Assembly (NCBI GenBank): GCA_001839685.1
Contig: MLAK01000720.1
Span: 6,485-67,247, forward strand
DNA length: 60,763 nt
Direction of reading: 5' to 3'
Origin: Tritrichomonas foetus
Lineage: Eukaryota; Parabasalia; Tritrichomonadida; Tritrichomonadidae
A model generated the notes under the pieces. It worked only from the letters and a program-made list of their open reading frames with translations, did no database searches and was not told the origin of the DNA. Below are positions 1-10,800 of this stretch, in pieces. How positions within the stretch are numbered: the first letter of the stretch is position 1; each line of letters opens with the position of its first letter. The position numbers were made by a program, and so were the translations under genes.

Positions 1-112
1 TAAATACATAGATCAATAAATACATAGATCAATAAATACATAGATCAATAAATACATAGATCAATAAATACATAGATCAATAAATACATAGATCAATAAA
101 TACATAGATAGA
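1..112. repeat. 16-bp tandem repeat, 7 copies
   Basis: The unit TAAATACATAGATCAA occurs six times perfectly in a row and a seventh time with two changes near the end. The array starts at the first base of the window, so it probably extends further left. It lies just 3' of the surface-protein gene that ends at 186. No coding potential is seen. Confidence 0.95.
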
Positions 113-185
113 TAAATGAAAATAATATAATATGTGTATTTTATAGTTTATCTAATAATTAATAATATAGTCATAATCAAAAATC

Positions 186-3100
186 TTATTCACCATCTGA
201 TGAAAAAGTGTCTATTAGGGCCATAACTTTCGAAGTGGATATCTCTGATTCTGAATTCCTTTTAAGGCTCTTTCTTTTTTGTAATGTAAATACAATTATT
301 CCAGTAACTAACACAACAAATGCACATGATCCAATAACAATTCCAGCTATTTCTGAAGGGCCGAGGGATTTGAATGGTTTTTCGGACGATTTCGGTGTTG
401 AGGATGGTTCAAATGAATCTACAAGTTTTCCATTAATGTAATATCCACCGGTTCCAACTGTATTTAAAAGGGGAGGTAAGCCATCATATTTATCATCATG
501 TTTTGATGATTCTTCAAAAAAATCATGTCTTCCATGTTCAACTGTAAGTTTAGTTGTTAAATTAGATAATGTGTTAGTCCAACGTGAAGTTGGAAAAAGC
601 ATGTAACACTCATTACTTGTTAATTGTGTTAGATCAAAAACAAGATTTGGTATCATGCTAATATCACATGATGTTGATGGAAGTTCTACACGAAGCATTG
701 TATCAATACTAGATCCAATAAGTGTAGATATTCGAGTTGTATCAGTTAATTGAGATAAATCCAAAATGGCAAAATTAGTATCGTTACTACCGAACAACAT
801 TATTGATTGAAGTGAATATAAAACAACTCGTTTTAATGATTGCTTACCAATGATGCTTAGTGTTTTCGAAGGCGATAAAATCTCTTTTGAGTATAATGCA
901 TAAGCACTCTCGAAATCAATAATGAGTCCGATTTGCGAAATTGAGCAGCTTAAACATGGGTCTATTTGAGAATTTTGCAGTTCTAAATTATAGAATTTCA
1001 AACTAGAACTTTCATTTTTTGGTCTAATCGAAACACCTGAAAATCTATGATTAAGTGGGACAACAGGGATACTGGGTGTTGATTCTAAATCAATATATTG
1101 TGGCTGTGCCATAGAATTGGCGGAGAGTGTAAATGATTTAACAGAGAAATCACTTAACCGAAAATAAGGTCTATAGTCTGGCGTGGAACCATAAATGACA
1201 TATGAAATATGTCTTGTTGGGTTAGATTTAATTGTAAGTGTGATCGATTCTTGATCAAATTGTATAATTGGACCAACAGATGAACATAGAACTTGACAAT
1301 TAGATGAATAATTAGAATCACAAACACAATATTTAATTTTAAATGTTGATAAAATTCCATTCACATAGAGATCACCAATACCGTTATGAAAAATAGTTGG
1401 TGGGGTTGTAGTATAAACTTCATCAACTACTTTTCCTTGAATATATAAATTATCCTCACCATGAAAGATTTCAATTTTCGATGAAACATCTTCAATGTTT
1501 GAGTTCCATTGATCAGGGAAACAGACATATGCAGCATTCGGTATTTTGCTGACATCAAACCTAAGATCAGGAATATCAGCTAAACTTTTTGGTTGATTTT
1601 CAGGAAGCATGATTGTAAGAGGTGCACTTTTTGAAGTACCATATTCACATGAAAGATTAGCAGGTGTATGAAGAAGCAAAGAAAGGTCAAGTTTATATGA
1701 AATGTTATAGTCTTGTGATTTTAGGACAATTTGTTGATTTGAAAGTAGAATAAATGTTGAAATAATGTTACTACAAGAGATATTACACATATGACGAGGT
1801 GATGCAAATTGCAGATTATCTGGAAATTTCAATAATGTGAGAACATCAGTATCAACAGAATCGGAGCTTATTTTCAAAATGCAATTGTCAGGAATGAAAA
1901 AACTCAAAGAACTAAAGAATGCAGTTGCAAAGTTTAAATACAAGTCGCCACTGGTTGGAGCTATATATAAATTAAGATTTTTTAAACTACAAACTACATC
2001 ACTTTTGGGGACAACACCAGCACCTGTTGTTTGAAGTGTAAGTGAAGATGGTTCTGTGTCACCTGAATGAATTCCAAGACTAGTTGAATTATAAATGGAA
2101 TAATTGAAAAATGGTTTTGATGATTCAGATGATCCAAAAATTGTATAATTTACATAATCAACTGGAAGAAAAATAACTGTACTAGAAATTATATCTTCTT
2201 GAAAGGGAATAATTGGACCAAGTTCACTTGAACAACAGTCATTACAATTTAGCTTTGAGGTATCTTGGCATATACAATATTTTTTCGATAAAAGGATACT
2301 TAAATTATTAAAATTGACATCGAGGTCTCCATAAACTTTGATTGGGTTCGGTGTTGGGAATTCAAAGTCGGAGACTACTTCAACATGATAAATATTTGAA
2401 TAAATAGTTATTATTTCTAATGATTGAGGAGACACCGAGAAATTATACAAAGTAATATTAAAATCATGAATCATGTCAAAGATTATTTTAACTGTTGAAG
2501 ATTTTATTGCTTGTGAGTTCATTGTTTGTAAATTGATTGATGATGAGTTCGATATTGAATGATTTCCATATATAATTGTGGCGTTACGCCCACCAGTAAT
2601 TGTAAGTTCATCAATCGACAGAATATTATATAAATGATCTTCGATTTCCATAATACCTTGAGTATAAATAATAGGAATATGATCATCTGGCATGATTAAA
2701 TGCAAGATTTTGTCAAATTTATTCGAGCTGATTTTAAAAGATTCAAAATCAGTTGTTAGTGAAGCATAGTCAAATGGGCAAACACATAACGAATCAAATA
2801 AACCTAAATCACTAAAATGTAAAGTGTAACTTGATTCAATTTGCACATTATTAAAGTATTGTGAAGTCCCTTTTGAAAAATTAGAGTTTTCGAAGCGAAT
2901 AATTGTTCGATTTTTATTTTGTGAAATTAAATGAAATGATTTTTTATAAAACAAAGAAGCTGGGATTTCCAATTCATAAACATTTGATAAAATATAAATA
3001 ACGAGATTTGAAAATGATGATTTTTGGATATGATCAAAAGTTTTTTGGATATTAGTGAACTCATCAATATAAATTTGATTAGATTGATCAAATTGAAGAG

Positions 3101-4367
3101 GCTTGTTATTAACAAAGATATCACCAGTGCCATCGGCAAAAAAGAAAGGTGTGAATATGAAATTTTTTTCTTGATCAGCATCTTCGGTATCTGTATTTTC
3201 AGGAGTTGCGGAAATTGTAACAGATTCTGAAATATAGTCATCATCATCTGAATAATATTTATCAGGTGTGAGCATTTCGGAGTAAGTTGAAGTAGAAAAG
3301 GTGTGGTCACCCGAAGAAGGTTCCAGAAAAGGAGAAATAGTATCAAATGGTGATACAATATTGATTGGTGCAATATCATGATTTAAATTGTTATTTAAAT
3401 TGCTATCAAAATCATTATCTAATTGTGTAGCAGATTGTGATAAAAAATCATACGTAGTTGAAATGTCAGAAATGGATGTAGTTTCTGACTGTGTAGTATC
3501 ATCGTAAAATAAATCGTTAAAAATGTTTAGGGTATTTGATCCATAGTTAACATATAAAAGATTGACCAAATTAGTAGAGTCTTCACAATGAACTTCAAAA
3601 AATATATTTGTTGATAATAATTGGCTAAAATCCCAAGAAACTGGCAACTTGGCATTTTTAAGAGTAATTGTTATATTTACCGGTTCTGATATTAAAGGCT
3701 CACTTGTATTTGCTAATTGAATGAATGAAATATGTTTACAAGCAATTAAAGAAGCATTAAAACAAATATCACCATTTAAAGCAAATTTTGAATTGTGTAT
3801 TATTAGTTCATTAGAATAGTTTGGTAATATGATTGATATATTGCCTATTTCAAATGTAGTATTTTCAAAATCAATTCCGATGATTGAATGATAATCGGAA
3901 TCAAGAAAATCGATTTTCATCGAAAAATTTTCCGGGATTTCTTCATCAAAATATGAGTTCCGTAAACACAAGTCGTGAAAAGTGGAACGAATATTCTGTT
4001 CTGATATAATTGAAAAATTTATATTAATCAACTCCAATTTCGGAATTTGAAAGTCTTCCTCGATATTTAAAATAATTTTTTGTTGATGGTCTGTCCCAGA
4101 TTGAATCGAAAAGCAATGGTTATGAAAAAACGAATTGGAGAATGTCACGTTAAGGCCGCCAGAATCTTGTTCAAAACCAACCAATGTAAACGTTATATTT
4201 TGATTTATGTTGTTTCTGATCGTTCGATAGATAGAATTCGAATCCGGTGTGATTATTTTTCCAAATCCAGTACATTTTTCCTTGCAGAGATTACTGGAAG
4301 TCTCCGAACAGATACAATAATTCGGGGAATTCCATATTAGTGCTAATGCGATCGCTGTTAAATTCAT
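186..4367 (-). CDS. large type I surface membrane protein with repeated Cys-rich modules
   Basis: This 1393-residue protein is not assignable to a named family. It begins with a short hydrophobic stretch that may be a signal peptide. A YCIC or YCVC motif followed by further Cys pairs recurs near residues 17, 695 and 1010. Short GxGD(I/L)(F/Y)VN motifs recur near residues 410, 1000 and 1300, the later ones just before a new module or the stalk, so the ectodomain looks built from diverged repeat modules rich in Asn glycosylation sites. A Ser/Thr/Asp-rich segment sits around residues 300-390. The C-terminus has a Ser/Pro stalk, one membrane segment (about 1340-1365), a basic stop-transfer sequence and a cytoplasmic tail of about 30 residues. 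An upstream GTG codon is in frame, but the ATG at 4367 is preferred because an initiator-like TCATTA lies 18 bases upstream. A trichomonad surface antigen or adhesin role is inference. Confidence 0.8.
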   Translation of the reverse strand: MNLTAIALALIWNSPNYCICSETSSNLCKEKCTGFGKIITPDSNSIYRTIRNNINQNITFTLVGFEQDSGGLNVTFSNSFFHNHCFSIQSGTDHQQKIILNIEEDFQIPKLELININFSIISEQNIRSTFHDLCLRNSYFDEEIPENFSMKIDFLDSDYHSIIGIDFENTTFEIGNISIILPNYSNELIIHNSKFALNGDICFNASLIACKHISFIQLANTSEPLISEPVNITITLKNAKLPVSWDFSQLLSTNIFFEVHCEDSTNLVNLLYVNYGSNTLNIFNDLFYDDTTQSETTSISDISTTYDFLSQSATQLDNDFDSNLNNNLNHDIAPINIVSPFDTISPFLEPSSGDHTFSTSTYSEMLTPDKYYSDDDDYISESVTISATPENTDTEDADQEKNFIFTPFFFADGTGDIFVNNKPLQFDQSNQIYIDEFTNIQKTFDHIQKSSFSNLVIYILSNVYELEIPASLFYKKSFHLISQNKNRTIIRFENSNFSKGTSQYFNNVQIESSYTLHFSDLGLFDSLCVCPFDYASLTTDFESFKISSNKFDKILHLIMPDDHIPIIYTQGIMEIEDHLYNILSIDELTITGGRNATIIYGNHSISNSSSINLQTMNSQAIKSSTVKIIFDMIHDFNITLYNFSVSPQSLEIITIYSNIYHVEVVSDFEFPTPNPIKVYGDLDVNFNNLSILLSKKYCICQDTSKLNCNDCCSSELGPIIPFQEDIISSTVIFLPVDYVNYTIFGSSESSKPFFNYSIYNSTSLGIHSGDTEPSSLTLQTTGAGVVPKSDVVCSLKNLNLYIAPTSGDLYLNFATAFFSSLSFFIPDNCILKISSDSVDTDVLTLLKFPDNLQFASPRHMCNISCSNIISTFILLSNQQIVLKSQDYNISYKLDLSLLLHTPANLSCEYGTSKSAPLTIMLPENQPKSLADIPDLRFDVSKIPNAAYVCFPDQWNSNIEDVSSKIEIFHGEDNLYIQGKVVDEVYTTTPPTIFHNGIGDLYVNGILSTFKIKYCVCDSNYSSNCQVLCSSVGPIIQFDQESITLTIKSNPTRHISYVIYGSTPDYRPYFRLSDFSVKSFTLSANSMAQPQYIDLESTPSIPVVPLNHRFSGVSIRPKNESSSLKFYNLELQNSQIDPCLSCSISQIGLIIDFESAYALYSKEILSPSKTLSIIGKQSLKRVVLYSLQSIMLFGSNDTNFAILDLSQLTDTTRISTLIGSSIDTMLRVELPSTSCDISMIPNLVFDLTQLTSNECYMLFPTSRWTNTLSNLTTKLTVEHGRHDFFEESSKHDDKYDGLPPLLNTVGTGGYYINGKLVDSFEPSSTPKSSEKPFKSLGPSEIAGIVIGSCAFVVLVTGIIVFTLQKRKSLKRNSESEISTSKVMALIDTFSSDGE

Positions 4368-4865
4368 CGGCACGAGAACATTTTTAATGATTTTCCGATA
4401 GTTTCAATTTTTCAATTATTTGCGATCATCTTTTTTTTCAATTACATTTCTGTTATATTTTTTGATTGAAATTTCTGGTAATGCTCCACTTTTACATTAT
4501 TTGTTCTTTCAATTTCTATTAGTTTCAGGAAATGGATAGGATGATGAATTGAAAAAATGAGAAATGAATTGAAAAAGTTATTTCAACATGAAAGGTCAAT
4601 TATTCCAAGAGTCATCAAAATTCCACCGAAAACTGTTTTAGGAAAGCAAATGCTTACACATTTCTCAAGAAAATGATAGACCTGAACTTTTAGAATGAAT
4701 TAAAACTAAACGTTCGCGAAATTGACATTGGAGTTGTCAAATTCTTTAGAATTGAGATATTTATTGAAAAAGTTAACATTTTGAGTGTGACGAATTCTTC
4801 AATTGCGCAATCTCTCAATTTGGATTTACTGAAAAAGTGAAAGACGTGTATCCTGGTTTTCGATT
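4368..4865. other. divergent intergenic region
   Basis: This spacer separates the surface-protein gene (leftward) from the BEACH gene (rightward) and must hold both promoters. It is AT-rich with no open frame of note. A GAAAAAGTGAAA string about 30 bases before the BEACH start resembles one before the uS15 gene, but its role is unknown. Confidence 0.6.
4385..4390 (-). promoter_or_regulatory. initiator-like TCATTA
   Basis: TCATTA on the minus strand lies 18 bases before the surface-protein ATG. It fits the trichomonad initiator consensus TCA(+1)Y(T/A), and its spacing matches the very short leaders known in this group. Confidence 0.45.
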
Positions 4866-7800
4866 ATGGATCATAACAAGCATTTAGAACTGAATACAAA
4901 CGATATACAAACAATTTTTGCCGTATTTGAACTTAAAGCCACTTTGACACAGACCGAAATTAATAATTTAAATAATGACGAACGAAATATTTTTCTGTCA
5001 CTCCCTCCAATTGACAAAGCAAGACTCGATAAAATTAAGAAAGAAATCAATTCATGTCCGGTAGAACAAGTTTTAATCGCAAGCATGCAACCATACCCTT
5101 TTTCGCCTTCAATCATCAGCAGATTGCTTTCTTTGGGGGGACCAAAAATATGTTTTTCAAAGCCAGTTGCCATTTACATTTTTTTCAATTTATTGACATT
5201 TTTGTATTTTCAACGGCAAGTTGTTCCAACCGAACAGTTTCGGATTCTTATTAGAGGGCTATACAGAACTTTAAAAATTCCAGATTATTCGCCTTTTGCT
5301 AGTTTTTTTTTCCAAAAAATGGTCAGCAGTGCAATTTCGTTTCCTTTACTTTACTGGGATGAGCAATTGGTTTTTACAGTATGCGACTTTATAGGGAGAG
5401 ATAAAAACCTTCCACAATTCTTTTATTACACTTTTACACAAATATGTCAAATTGTTATTTCTTTGAATTCTAAAAAATGCATAGATTATTTATTCCATCT
5501 CATTAATAAACTTTATTCATCAAAAAGACAATGTATTTTGAAAGAGGATCAAACTGAAATGATAAAAATTTTGACACCATTCACTCTTCAATTTCACCCG
5601 AAAATCTTTGATATTATTTCATCCATATCTTTAGTTTCCCAATGTCAGGCCGTTCTTGATTCCTATATTAATTTTATTAGTTTTTTATATCAGCACTTCT
5701 TTGAAGAGCCGATTATTATTAAAGAAGAGCCTACCACTGAAGAAATAATTCCAAATATACAAAATATTAAAATTCCACCATTCAATCAAGATGTTTTCAT
5801 CGAAAAAGGCACAAAATCTTTCCCAAATGGTTTTTATTCTCTTCCTCCACAATTATTTGATAAAATAGAAATTCAATTTTTATATCCTTCTTCAATTTGG
5901 GGAAATCTTTCAATAATTTCTCCTTTTCTTGCAAGATCAAGTCCAAAATGCGCTGATTTCTTTTTTTCATCACTGGCTCAATTCATCCTTTCTGAGACTT
6001 TTGATAAAACTGCCATTTTAAGTGCAGCTTCAGCTGTTATTTTCTTAATGAAGGAAAATGCAACACCTGCCAGGCTTAAAGAATATACAAAATTACTTAT
6101 TTCTGACATAATATTTAATCCAAATAATACTATATTTGACAAAAATGGAATAAATCCAATAATTAACTATTTTCGTCAAGAAATAGTATGTATTCTAATT
6201 GAAAAAGATCCAGATATGTTTATGTCTTTAATCGATAAAAAGAATCCACTATTATTTGCCGAACTACTTGGAAGAGTTCTTGTTCTTGATAAAAGAATGG
6301 ACTGTTTTGCAATTCATAGGCAATTTTTTGCTGATGTTGCAGAAGTTGCAGTATTTTTCCAAATTGTTGATATTTATAATCATAGTGATACAATATCAAA
6401 TATAAGGAATATCGTATTTCATTTTTTGATTAAATTGGCAGTCTACAAAAATTTTCGTGAAGCTCCTTGTATCAATATATTTAGTACGTTCTTTTTCGAG
6501 CAAGAAATAACAGACAAAGCACTTTATATTCTAAAGATTAATCTTTGTAACAGCTTTTCTTCGCAGAACTATGGTCCACTTGTTAATAGAATTGCTGCAA
6601 TTTTACATAAGTGCGCAATAAATTCAAGTGATAATAGATATAACGAACTAGTTATTAAATTAGCCGAAACTTCTGAACAATGTTTAAAGCATACATTCCA
6701 AATTATTGAACCAGTTGTTCAATTATTTAAATCATTTATGGAATGCTTTAAAGCAAAACCATCAACAAATTTAGTTTTGAAAATTTTAGCTATTATCACC
6801 GTTATTTCATCAATTCAAGAAGACTTCTATTTAGAAAATGATGATATTAATTCAATTTCTGAATTCATTAGGGAAAATGAATTGTTTTCAGAAGAGTTTC
6901 ATAATAAGCTTATGTGTATTTTAACAAACTCAACTAAATTCACGCCACATGAAATGAAAAGCAGCAAATTCTATTTCATTGAAAGACCTCAGTTTCTCCT
7001 TTTGTTTTTAGCAGCTTTCGGAACTTCACCACTTTTTGAAAAATATTTAAAAATATTTTCAATCTATTGCCAATATTCACAATATAATGCAAAAAAATGT
7101 CATGATGGATTTCTAGATATGGTTTTGTTGAAGTTTATTGCAAAAGAACATGAAAATCCTATCGTTAATATTCGTGGATTATCTATTCAACTTAATATTC
7201 TTAAAAAAACACAGAAAAAATATGTTATTCCTCTTATGGTTTCGATATTATCTACAAAAACATCAAATTCTGTTGCGGTTCTCTTTCACAAACTCTGCCA
7301 ACATAATAATCCACAATTATTATCCATTTTAGAACAAACAATATCTTTATGTTCAACTGCATTTAATCCAATGTATTTAATTTCTACTATTAATATGGAA
7401 ACTGTTGGTTCCACACTGACAGCGCTTGATCAAAATTTCTCAATAGCTTTTTGGTTTCAATTAAGTATCGCCCGTATTACTGAATCACGCCCAATAATTA
7501 CTTTTTGCACATTAATAGACAAAAAAATATCATTTTCAGTGTTATATGTCAATTCCACTTTAACTATTAAAACGAGTAATTCTAGTGGTACAGTTGTAAC
7601 ATCCTCTTGGTCTTTACCAATTATTGATCCACGAGGCACTCTTGAAGAAAATAAAGTTGCTGCAACATCATGGCATTTTATGGGTTTAACATGTTCACCT
7701 GGAAATGATCATTGTGAAATTAATTTATACTATGATGGTGTAATAATTTCTAAGAATAGGCCAATAAAGATACCTGCTTTTGTTTTCTCTAAAGCACCTC

Positions 7801-10800
7801 TAAAAGTACAACTTGGAAATTGTTGCAGCAATGATTTATCACAATGTGCCGAGGTTGGATATATCGCTAAATTTAGATGTTTTGAAAGATGTCTCACCAA
7901 AGATGAATTTGATCAGATCTTTAGTGAATGTGCTGGAAATGATCATATTCTTAATCTAAGCACATTAACACCAAAATATCGAACAAAGAATCTGATTGAT
8001 TATTATTCTGAAAATATGTTGTATCAATATTTCCTAGATGCTTTTCATTCAAATTTGAATATTAACTTTCTCATGAATTTAAAGTACATTTTTGCCTATT
8101 CTCAACAATCACAATTAAGTTTTACTTTCATAAATTATCTACATGATTGCTTAATGCTAATCAAGAATAGGAACTTTTCTCATTATATGAAAATTTATTC
8201 TATTTTTGAATCAATTACAGATGAATCTCTTCAAATTGAATGGATTGATGGAGTACTTGCTAAAGTGCCTTTATGGATGAACAGCGATTTGAAATCCCGC
8301 TCATCTATTTTATCTCATTGGTGCTCTATTTTGTTAAATAACTACTCACGTTTATTTATGGGAAAAAGTAGGTTTACGGATTTCTTCATTCAATATGAAC
8401 TATACTTTAATGAAAACGAAGAAATTAGACATAACTACCTAAAGTTTTTAACACGGTTAGCCTTACTTAATTTCAACAATTCTGATGCACAAATTCTAAC
8501 TGATGTACTGTTTGGAAGTATCAAAAAAGATACACTTACTTTTTATTTGCAACTTTTGAAAAATGTTATCCCAGTTTTAGGTACAGAAGTTCAGCATGCC
8601 TGTATGAAGTTCCTTCATAAACTGCTTCAACAGGAAAATGGCTCAAATCCATTACAAATTATTCTTACACTTCATGATTTAGCTATTATTGATAATGAAT
8701 TAGAAGCAATTATTCTCACAAATCAACTTCCGGAATGTAGTGATTCTACTTTATTGTTTAAATCACTAATTTCTAATTTAGATGACATGCCAAACTTTTA
8801 TCCATTGTTCTGTTGCTTACCACTATCACTTGAATATAACTGTAGAACATTAGTTCCTGGATCACTATCATATCAACTTTCCAAAATTCGATTTAATGAA
8901 TTTTTATGGTTTTTATGGCCATTAATTTTATCTTTTAATATCGACGAAAAATTTCAATCAATGATCTTTGAATTCTTAGCTTCAGCTACTTTAGTTTGTT
9001 CAGATAAGATAACAACAATCCAAAATATTTGTAATTTATCAACATTACTTTCTGAATCAATGGAAGTTCCAAATAAAGCAATTCAATATCTATCAGCTTT
9101 ATTTAATGTTCTACAACATAAACCTGATATTCACACGAGTATCTTTAGTGAAATATTAAATCAATGTTTATATAATTTATATTTCCACTTTGATTGGCAA
9201 AGCCATGGTAATTTACTTCTTCAAGAATATGCAACCTCTCCTTTTGGTGAAACATTCCAACCAGTTTCGAAAAAAATTCCGACGAAACAAATAAGTAATA
9301 TTGAAGACTTGATTCAATTTGCTAATTCCAAATTTACTTTTGAAATTGGCTATCAAATTGTTTTTAATCAAACTGGACAAATAGAATCGTCTGAACTTTT
9401 TCAATTTTCCGTGGAACTCCTTCAAGTCTTGAAAGAAAAATCTGAATATGCTCCAATTATTAAACATTTTACTTCGAAAACATATCATAAATCAAACTAT
9501 ATCAAATTATTTGATAAAATGAAGAAAGAATATAATGAGCAATTAAATAAAAACATTATAACAATTATGAGTGCCATTTCACAATTGGCTAAAACATCAC
9601 ATCAATTTTTGGATTCATTAAAGAAAATAAATTATGATCAATATGAATTAATTATGAATCAAATTATTCATCCTCCTGCTCAAAATAAGCGACAGAGCCG
9701 TCGAATGTCAATTACAATTGAATTTAGTAGAAGCCGAGCATTATGCTATTGTGGATGTCCATCAAAGCAGCGAAATATTTTCAATCAAAAAGGAACTCGA
9801 AAACTAATCACTCAAATTCCTACGAAAAAGTATGATTTAATTGTTCCACAAGCATTTTGGATCACAATTCGAAAGAAGAGACAAATAGAATTTCGTGCTA
9901 ACAAAGAAGAAATGCTTATAATTTCTCCAAGTGGTAATGTAGAAAAACAATTTAGTAGTAATTTTATTAAATATGTTTATTTTTCAAGTGATTCTAAATT
10001 TGAGCTTGTTACAAAGTTCGGGAAAAGTTATTTAATTGATATCTCACCTTATCCCAACACAATTATCACAAAATATCTTCAAAATGATCAAGTTCGAAAT
10101 TCTATCAGTAAATCAGATTGGGTGTCAAACTTTGAATATATCATGAAGTTAAACAAAGTAAGCGGTCGTTCATTTAGTAATAAAGATCTCTATCCAGTTT
10201 ATCCAAATGTGATTAAAAAACTTGAAGAATATACACCAGCGAATATAACTCTTGGTTGGAAAGTTAGAGAAGTACAAAATCCCGATGTTTCTGTTCTTTA
10301 TTGGGAAAGGCAGTCTCAGCCAATTGATATTGAAGAAACTATGAAACGAAACTTTATCCCACCTGAATTTTATTATTGTCCTGAAATTTTTGCCGAAGCC
10401 AAGATACCTTCTTGGGCTTCAACACCATTTGAATTTGTATATAAAATGCGGAAACTGCTTGAATCACCAACAGTTACAAAATCACTTCCACATTGGATTG
10501 ATACTGTTTGGGGTGATCATCCTAATCATCCCAGAAAACATTCAGCTTTATTCCAACAATCACATCATTCGAAAGAAATTGTTAAATATCGATACTCTAA
10601 TCATTTAATGATTGCTTCAGAATCACCAATTTCTTATGCAAATTGTTGCGGTAAAATTTTATGTGTCGTATCTGAAGATAATAGTATCAATTTCAAGAAA
10701 ATCGTTTTGAAAGAAGGTGAAATATCTTTATCAAGTGACAAAATGCGTCGATATCATTTTATGACGGGTTATAATAATACTTATTTCTTTTCATGTGGTA

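Noticed and set aside
1..112. CRISPR-like or telomeric array
   Set aside because: No spacers between units and the unit does not resemble a telomere repeat; simple minisatellite.
2927..3379. 150-codon frame inside the surface-protein gene
   Set aside because: Out-of-frame shadow of the large gene on the same strand, biased to Leu, Ile, Lys and Met as shadows in AT-rich DNA are.
4200..4260. tRNA-like B-box (ATTCGAATCC)
   Set aside because: Lies in coding sequence and no cloverleaf can be formed around it.
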